Below are positions 1-7,500 of a stretch of DNA of 7,770 bases, piece by piece (positions within the stretch are counted from its first letter, which is position 1; the number at the start of each line of letters is the position of its first letter). The translations under genes and the position numbers were made by a program. The notes under the pieces were generated by a model. That model did no database searches. It was not told where the DNA came from and saw only the letters and a program-made list of their open reading frames with translations. The DNA lies in NCBI GenBank assembly GCA_020047775.1, contig JAIFNK010000161.1:1-7770 (forward strand), written 5' to 3'. The DNA is from Akkermansia sp. (lineage in GTDB: Bacteria > Verrucomicrobiota > Verrucomicrobiia > Verrucomicrobiales > Akkermansiaceae).

Positions 1-1
1 G

Positions 2-763
2 ATCCTGAGTTCCCGCACCACTCGCATGGACGTGACGGAAGCCCCGGAAATTCCAGACCTTCCACCCATCACCGGAACGATCAACGTCACCGTGCAGGTC
101 GTCGAAGACCCGAATCTCCCCGATCCACCTCCACCACTTCCCGCGCTGCCGCCCGACGATCCCGCCGTGGTTGCCAGATTGGCGGAGCTGAGAGAGAATT
201 ATCGCGGCACCGAACTCGTGTTCCTGTCCGCGACCGTGTATAACCACAACCGCACGTTCCTTCGCATCTACCCGAACGGGAGGGTCGGCGATTCGGTCAC
301 GGCATGGAGTAATCTCGATTTCAACCATTTCAGCGGTTTCTCCACCTATCGGGTTAAAGATGCTGAGGATGGCACACTTTACGACTTGGGTCTCCTGATG
401 GGGATCGGCAGCACTGACACCAAACGCTGGGCAGAGTTGGCCGCAGAAAAGGGCTTCGAATACAATGCCCCGGAAATCCCGAAAATGCCCGACCTCGCCG
501 ATGGCGGCCCCTCCTTCGTGATGGTTGACAGAGACGTGAAGGGTCCGGCGATGGACACCTTGGAGCAAATCCACGACCTTTACCGCAAGGAAGGTGTGAG
601 AATGGAAGCCGCCTATCACGCACGGGTCAAAGCTTACGCGGAGCGGAAAGCCTATTTGCTCGCCAATCCTCCCAAGCCCAAGGATGTGACCATCCAGTTC
701 TGGAAGAGGAACAACCCATCGCCGAGAGGCGTGCAGGCGCTTGAAGGAGGGACACAACCATGA
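2..763 (+). CDS. Unrecognised conserved-type hypothetical protein, 5'-partial
   Basis: I do not recognise a named family. The frame is open to the left edge. The first ATG in the window is at 26, but it has no Shine-Dalgarno sequence and no signal peptide follows it, so the true start probably lies upstream and at least 253 residues are visible. From Met26 the protein opens with a proline/acid-rich linker (DPPPPLPALPP near residues 33-43). A compact segment follows with the aromatic pattern VFLSATVYNHNRT ... WSNLDFNHFSGF (about residues 65-107), which looks like a beta-rich domain. The C-terminal part is charged and helical, containing HDLYRKEG and KAYAERKAYL, and ends at TGA 761-763. The stop overlaps the next gene's ATG in an ATGA, which points to translational coupling. 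I recall similar proteins beside RHS genes in Verrucomicrobiota, but this is unverified. Function is unknown. Confidence 0.8.
   Translation: MLSSRTTRMDVTEAPEIPDLPPITGTINVTVQVVEDPNLPDPPPPLPALPPDDPAVVARLAELRENYRGTELVFLSATVYNHNRTFLRIYPNGRVGDSVTAWSNLDFNHFSGFSTYRVKDAEDGTLYDLGLLMGIGSTDTKRWAELAAEKGFEYNAPEIPKMPDLADGGPSFVMVDRDVKGPAMDTLEQIHDLYRKEGVRMEAAYHARVKAYAERKAYLLANPPKPKDVTIQFWKRNNPSPRGVQALEGGTQP
744..750 (+). promoter_or_regulatory. Strong Shine-Dalgarno (AAGGAGG) for the calcium-loop protein
   Basis: AAGGAGG lies 9 nt before the ATG at 760, inside the last codons of the upstream gene. It fixes the start of the second gene at 760. With the ATGA overlap it also argues that the two genes are translated from one mRNA. 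Confidence 0.8.
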
Positions 764-1479
764 AACGACAACTCATCCGATACGGCGTTCTGCTAGTTGT
801 CGCGTCCAACATGCTGGGAGCTGCCCCGGAACCACAGACACAGGTATCGTTCACCGAAGGAGCAAGCAGCACTTGGAACGCCGACTGGTCCGGCGTCACA
901 TTGCGGACCTACTTCCTTGAGTGGAGCCTTGATCTGGTCAGCTGGCATTATGCCCCGCTGATGGGATTCGGAACCGGCCTGAAAAGTTTCGGAATCAACA
1001 CCCAGGGCGAAGAGAAATTCTTCGTTAGGCTGCACTATGTGGACGCGAAGGGAGTCGCGAACCTCGCCGAGGCTGAGGCCGCAGACTTCGACGGTGACGG
1101 GGTAAGCAACCGGTATGAGGTGGAAGTGGAGATGAGCGATCCGTTGGACGCGGCGAGCTTCGGCGGAGACAGCGACATGGACGGACTGCCGGACGGCTGG
1201 GAACGCGAAATCTTCGGGAGTTTGACGCGCAACGGGACAGCGGATTCCGATGGCGACGGATTGAGCGATGCGCAGGAATGGGAGCTTGGAACCCATCCGC
1301 TGCTAACGGATTCCGATGGTGACGGCGCGGCGGATGGCATTCTGCGGCAGGAACTCGAATACGACCTGATCGGGCGCTTGAACTCGGCGGACGGCGGGGC
1401 AGCGGGAACGCAGGCGTTCGTCACCGACGCGGTGGGGAACGTGGAGCAGGGAGACGGCATGGCCCCCGGAACACACTGA
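760..1479 (+). CDS. Secreted thrombospondin type-3-loop protein with a single C-terminal YD repeat
   Basis: A 239-residue protein. Residues 1-21 form a Sec signal peptide (MKRQLIR, a hydrophobic stretch, then SNMLGA), with likely cleavage near LGA/APEP, so it should act outside the cytoplasm. Residues 45-95 carry a W-rich beta segment (LEWSLDLVSWHY ... KFFVRLHY), similar to segments I recall before calcium loops in Verrucomicrobiota surface proteins. Four DxDxDGxxD loops follow, starting at D109, D137, D162 and D184. These are typical Ca2+-binding thrombospondin type-3 repeats. Residues 201-228 then read YDLIGRL ... DAVGNV, the consensus of an RHS/YD repeat, and the protein ends soon after. 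The ATG at 760 is supported by the AAGGAGG sequence and the ATGA overlap. Position just before the RHS gene suggests an accessory or partner of that protein (inference). A remnant of a former RHS N-terminus is the alternative. Confidence 0.88.
   Translation: MKRQLIRYGVLLVVASNMLGAAPEPQTQVSFTEGASSTWNADWSGVTLRTYFLEWSLDLVSWHYAPLMGFGTGLKSFGINTQGEEKFFVRLHYVDAKGVANLAEAEAADFDGDGVSNRYEVEVEMSDPLDAASFGGDSDMDGLPDGWEREIFGSLTRNGTADSDGDGLSDAQEWELGTHPLLTDSDGDGAADGILRQELEYDLIGRLNSADGGAAGTQAFVTDAVGNVEQGDGMAPGTH
1084..1338 (+). other. Four calcium-binding thrombospondin type-3 loops
   Basis: Encoded loops start DFDGDGVSN (D109), DSDMDGLPD (D137), DSDGDGLSD (D162) and DSDGDGAAD (D184). The alternating Asp spacing with the central DG is the known Ca2+-coordinating pattern. 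The last two are separated by the usual QEWELGTHPLLT spacer. Confidence 0.85.
1360..1443 (+). other. Solitary YD (RHS-type) repeat in the calcium-loop protein
   Basis: Residues 201-207 read YDLIGRL and residues 223-228 read DAVGNV. The spacing of about 21 residues from the first motif to the second matches one YD repeat of the kind that fills the next gene. One repeat cannot close an RHS shell by itself. Confidence 0.65.
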
Positions 1480-1502
1480 GGCACAGCAACAGAAACACCT
1501 TC

Positions 1503-4500
1503 ATGAAACAAAAACATTCATTGGCACGCAGCGGAAACAATCCGTCCGGCGTCGTCCGCTTGGGCATGACTGCTGCTTGCCTTCTGGTTGGCGTAGCAAA
1601 AGCCCAGCAACCATCCTACTGGCTCAATTCGGCGGTGGAATCCAGCGGCGCGTTGCAATCATCCGCCACCGGGACGGCGGACTTGCGGGAGACCGCGGCT
1701 GCAAATCCGCCGGACGACGGGCCGATGGCGGCGATGGCGCTGACGGTTCCCGCCGCCATGGATGCGGAGGTGGCGGCACTGGCGCAGGCTCTCGGCGCGG
1801 GGCAGGCGGTTCCGGGCGAGGACGCGACGGCCAAGGCTCTGCGGATTTTCAACTGGGTGAGAAACAACCTCGGATACGAATGCTACCACGGCTTGCGCAA
1901 GGGACCGGCGCTGACCTTGTTGGAAGGCGCGGGCAACGACCTCGACCAATGCGCCTTGCTGGTGGACTTGCTCAAAAGCGCGGGCTACCCAGCGGCGGAC
2001 ATGAAGCTGCTGTTGGTGAGCGGCAAGGTGGACTACGACGTGATGCGCCAATGGATCGGACTCGCGGAAACGCCCTATCCGGGCAAAACCTTCCAACAGG
2101 TGGCCGGCGGCACAGTCCAGCAGGTTCTCGGCATCACGGCACCCGAAGATGTGGCCAAGCGAATCCTGTGGGGTTACCGGTTCCTTGAAAGCCGGGGCTG
2201 CGGCGTGGCGGACAATTCCGGACAACCGCTATTCGATTCCACCGCACTGCCGGACGGGGCGCGGCTGATCTTCGACCGCACGGTCGTGGAAATGACAATC
2301 AACGGGGACACCTATTATCTCGATCCCTCCTACAAAGTTCATGAGTCGCTGGGTTCCGGCATGGATCTGGCAACCGCCAGCGGCTACCAGCGGGCGACCC
2401 TTCTCACTCAGGCCGGTGGCACGGCGGACGCCAACACCGCCAGCGGCTTGAGCCAGACGGCGGTGGACACCTACATGACGGCGCGGGCCACGGCCCTGCA
2501 CACCGCCGTGGGAACCAACTCCATGGATCAAACCATTGGCGGACGTAGGCTCTTTGACAACTCCGTGCCGTCGCTGTGGCAGGCCATCACCCTCGTTGAC
2601 ATCCTGCCGGGTGGCACGTTCCAGTATTTCACCGGCACCGCCGATCCCACGCTGGCAGCCCTCAAATCCACCGTCCGCTTCCAATACACGGGGACCGATC
2701 CACTCGACTTCACCATCCCCACCGCTGAACTCAAGGGGCGGAAAATTTCCCTGACCTTCACCGGCAACACCGCCGAGCTGCGGTTGGACGACGCGCTGCC
2801 CGCCAGCGCGACCGGGCGCGACCCCTCCGGAACTGTTAGCGCGAACACCATGGATCTCACCATCACGGTGAGTCATCCGACACTGGGAGGCATCAGCGAG
2901 AAGAAGACTTACAAAAAGACCACCTCCAGCGCGGCTCCCTGCTCGTATGCCATCATTTACGGCTTCACCACTTCCGAGCGCCTGTTGCAGAAACGCCACG
3001 AGCAGCTCAGGGCTTACAAGGACGCGGGCAAGGCGGAAAGTTCCAATGAGATCCGCACGGAGCTGCTCAACATCATGGGCCTGACATGGCTGCGGCAGAC
3101 ACAGATGCTCACCAACGCGCTCGCGGCGAAGAACCGCGTGCTGCCGCTCGACCGCCACCGCTTCGGGCGCGTGGCTCAAGAGGAAGGGTTCTACGTGGAT
3201 GTGGGTTTGCAATATTCGGACTCCATTGCCGATGACGGCCTTAGCGACGACGGGCGTCTCGACCGGGTCTTCAACCTCGGTTCCCTCTTCTGGAGCGCGA
3301 TGGAGCACGGAGTTATCCAACAGATGCAGGTCAAGGAAAACGGCGAGCCCTATGACGCTGTCTCCACGGTCAACATCCTGCGCACGGCCAACCAGGCAGG
3401 CGGCACCCAGAAAATCGTGCTCGGACGCGCATCCAACTGGAACACGGTCAAGCCGACGTTGACCGGCTACGACACCCACAACGGCGTGCCCGACCCCGGC
3501 GAATACACCGATGCGAATGGCAACGGCAGCTACGATCCCGGAGAATCCTGGGCGGATCAAACCATCAAACAAAACCTCGAATGGCTGGTTCTCAACAAAT
3601 CCGCGCAGGTTATGTTACCTCAGAGCGCCAGCGTGACGCAAGGCATCTGGACGGGCAGCGGCTGGGTCATCCGCAGCCCGACTCTCGCGGGCATGATCAT
3701 CAGCGGCGGCTATGCAGGTGGCTACGCCACCAGCGTCGGGCAGGTCACCTCGCCACCGGTCACCCGGTCGTTCTGGACCAATCCCGCGACAGTCTATCAA
3801 CCGGCGTCAATTCCGGCGATCGTAAGATCCATCGTATCTCCACCCTCGTTTTCGCAGAGCTACTACGCCAGTGATCCGGTTGACATGGCCACCGGCGGCT
3901 TCGTCCATGCGGTCGAAGACCTGATGACCGGCCTGGAGGAGGCACCCCGCGGCCTGGGCTTCACGCGTGACTATTCCTCCAACTCCGCCACGCGCGACGA
4001 CCAGCACCTCGGCTACGGCTGGTCGCACAACCTGCACATCCGGGCGGACGCGCGGACCGCCGAGGCGGAAATGCTCGGCATGGGCAGTCCGCAGCAAGCC
4101 GCCGTTTTCCTGGCTGCCATCGCCGCCACCAGCGACCTCTATCGCACCGACGCCACCCCCAAGGAATGGGCCACCGCCTCTTTGGTCACCGCATGGATGG
4201 TCGATCAAATGCGCAACAGCGGCGTCTCGCTGCGTGTCGGCCGCGACATCCACCAGTTCATCGCCCAGCCGGACGGCACCCACACCGCGCCTCCCGGCTC
4301 CACCATGACGCTCGCCAAAGTGTCCGGCACCTATCAACTCAAGCAGCGTCTCGGCAACACCATCCATTTCGACACCACCGGCAAGGCCGCGAAAATCGCC
4401 GATGTGGATGGCCGGGAAATGTCCTTCATCTATCATGGCGACGGGCGGATCGACTACGTCCAAGACCATGTCGCTCGCAGATACACCTTCGGCTATGATG

Positions 4501-7500
4501 CCACCACCCAGCGCATCACCAGCGTCACGGATTCCACCACGCCCGCCCGCAGTGTCACCTTTGCCTATGACACTCACGGCAACCTGACCCTCTCAACCGA
4601 TCCGGAAGGCAAAAACACCCATTTCGACTACGCCATTACGGGCGATCCCGGCGCCACCGCTGCCACCGAACACAAAATCGTCCGGCTGCGCAACCACGAC
4701 GCGGAAACCATCGTCCAGAACGTCTATGACCCTCTCGGCCGGGTGGAGCGCCAGTTCCTCCACGGCGACACGTCCAAAACCTATCACCTCCACTACACCG
4801 GACGCGACAACTACGAAGTCGATCCCCAAGGCGGCATCACCCACTACCTCTACGACGAAAAAGGCCGGGCCGCAGGCAAACGCGACGCTTCGGGCAATCT
4901 AACCACCATCGCCCATGACAGCCAGGGCCGCGTCGCCTCCCGCACCACCGCCACCGGAGAAACCACCTCTTACACCTACGACGCATTCCACAACCTCAAG
5001 CGCATCGACCACCCGCGAGGCGGCGGCTCCACCCTCATGGACTACGACACCCTGCACCGGCTCGACCTCGTCACCGATCCCCATGGCGTCCAGACCGACT
5101 ACATGTATTTCACCAGCGGCAACGACGCCGGAAAAGACCGCCCCCAACAGATCATCTCCGCCAAAGGCACTCCCGAGCAATCCACCACCACCACCGCCTA
5201 CATCCAGAGCGGTGCCGCCATCGGCCGCGTCGCCTCCATCACCGATGGCGACAACCTCGTCACCACCAGCACCTACGATGCAAACGGCATGCCAGACCTC
5301 ACCACCTCAGGCGGTTTTGTCACCCACGAGAATTACGACTCCCGAGGCAACCTGCTAACCGTCACCGACCCTAACGGACGCGTGACCTCAGCGACCTATA
5401 ACCAACGCCGCCAAGTCACGGCCACCACCGCCGATCAAGCGGGCATCGCCGCCGCCACCGCCACCACTTACGACAACCAAGGGCGCGCTGCCACCCTCAC
5501 CCCACCCGCCGACAACGCAGGCCAGCGCCCGCAGCAAGCCACCACCTACACCGCCACCGACAAGATCAAGCTCGTCAAACTCGCCGGCACCACCCTCTCC
5601 GACACCACCTACGACAGCCGCGACTGGTCCGCCAGCGAGACCGACGCCGCCGGACGCGCCACCCAGTTCGTGCGCCATGCGGATGGCGACATGAACGAAA
5701 CCCGCAAGCCCGCCTCCCGCACCACCGTTTTCCAATACGACGGCGACCACCGCCTCACCGCCAGCACCAACCCCGGAGCCAACAGCGGCATCCGCAATGC
5801 GGCCCTTCAATACGGCACCACCCCCGGCGGCTACCCCGGCACCCTCAACACCGAAGCCGACGGCCTCCAAACCCTCAGCGAATTCGACCGCATCGGCCGC
5901 CTGCGCTTCTTCACCGACCGCGGCTTCAACACCTACGAGTTCCGCTACGATCCGCTCGGCCGCCGCACCCACAGCATCACCCCCGAGAGCCAGACCACCC
6001 TCACCGAATACACCAAAAACGGCCGCGTTGCCAAACTCACCGAACCCGGCGGAGACACCGCCACCTATACCTACCAACCCACCACCGGCCGCCCCGCCAG
6101 CGTCACCTATAGCGGCACCGGCGGCGGCACGGTCAACTACACCTCCCACGACAACAACGGCAATCTGTTATCCCTCAACGAAAACGGAGCCAACCCCATC
6201 ACCCGCACCTACGACGGACTCAACCGCGTCACCAGTTATACCCACGCCGGACAAACCATCGGCTACCGCTACTACCCCTCCGGAAAACTCGCCAAACTCA
6301 TCTACCCCGGCGGCAGCGAAAACGGCACCGGCCACGTCGAATACACCTACGACAGCCACGGTCGGCTCTATCAAGTCATCGACAAGCTCGACAGCACCGC
6401 CAGCCCGCGCACCACCAGCTACGCGTGGAACCCCGACGGCCGCCTCGCCAGCGTCATCCGCCCTAACGGCACCGTGCGCGCCATCACCTACGACACCGCC
6501 GGACGCCCACAAGCCACCACCGAGAAAAAGGGGGCTAACACCCTGTTCTCCTGGAACATCGCCTACTGGCCCAGCGATGAAATCCGCACCCTCGACAGTA
6601 CGCCCGCCCCGCCGAAAAAACACCTCAGGGAAGTGCCCGAGGGCGCGATGACCTTCGACAGCGCCAACCGCGTCACCAGCTACAACGGCCAGACCATCCA
6701 GAACGACGCCGACGGAAACAGCCAGCAAACACCCATCTCAAGGAGCGTGGGCGTCCCGCCCACACTCACAGCCCTCAGCTATGACAGCCGCAACCGGCTT
6801 ACCTCGGTCGGGGCCGTCGGCTCGGCGGACCGTGTTGACTACACCTACAACGCCGAAAACCACCGCACCGCGCTAACCGCCCCCGGCGAAGCCACCAGCT
6901 TCCTCGTCGATCCCGCCGGAGCATTGGCCAAGATCCTCGCCCGCACCAAGAACGGCGCCACCACCCGCTACGTCTATGGCGCGGGCCTGCAATACGAGGT
7001 CAACGCCGCCGGAGAAGCCACCTACTACCACTACGACATGCAAGGCAACACCGCCGGTCTCACCAACCCGGCCGGCACCCTCATCGACCGCATCCTCTAC
7101 ACCCCCTACGGCAGCATCCGCTACCGCAAGGCCGCACACGACACCCCCTTCCTCTTCGGAGGCTTCTTCGGGCATCCGCTACCGCAAGGCCGCACACGAC
7201 ACCCCCTTCCTCTTCGGAGGCTTCTTCGGCATCGCCACCGATGGCAATGGGTTAGTCCACATGCGGGCACGCTACTACAACCCCCTAACCATGCGTTTCC
7301 TCAACAGCGATCCCGCGCAGGACGGCTGGAACTGGTATGCCTACGTCAACGGCAACCCCATGAGCTACGCCGACCCCACCGGCTACGGCGCGAACCGCGT
7401 GCTCAATGCCATGCAGACCGGCCTGAGCATGCTCGGCTTCGTCCCCGGCGCGGGAGCCGTGGCGGACGTCGTCAACGCCGGCATCTCCGCCGCCCGCGGC

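Noticed and set aside
1566..1568. Alternative start of the RHS gene at the second in-frame ATG
   Set aside because: It has no better Shine-Dalgarno sequence and would remove the charged n-region of the signal peptide.
1578..1580. Lipoprotein signal (Cys26 in TAACLLVG)
   Set aside because: The cysteine is in the middle of the hydrophobic stretch and is followed by more hydrophobic residues, with no proper lipobox. The AKA/QQ signal-peptidase I site fits better.
2229..3572. A 447-codon open frame on the minus strand inside the RHS gene
   Set aside because: It lies wholly opposite a strong coding region with signal peptide and domain motifs. Its Gly/Val/Arg-rich translation shows no recognisable motif. 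Long antisense frames are expected in GC-rich genes.
5388..6149. A 253-codon minus-strand open frame, very rich in Gly, Ala and Val
   Set aside because: It is the reverse complement of the ACC/GCC-rich YD array, and the glycine/alanine content is a composition artefact.
5797..6651. A 284-codon plus-strand open frame rich in Pro, Ala, Ser and Thr
   Set aside because: It is the shifted reading of YD repeats with no start signal. The main frame carries clear YDxxGR motifs throughout.
6743..6767. The GC hairpin as a Rho-independent terminator
   Set aside because: It is inside the coding sequence, has no following T run, and the frame stays open across it.
4368..6965. Periodic sequence as a CRISPR array or DNA-level tandem repeat
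   Set aside because: Periodicity is at the protein level with diverged DNA. There are no identical repeats with unique spacers.
7168..7175. Programmed ribosomal or polymerase slippage at TTCGGGCA
   Set aside because: The G run is only three long, and no stimulatory motif, rare-codon pause or nearby stop was seen. A duplication with an indel explains the shift more simply.
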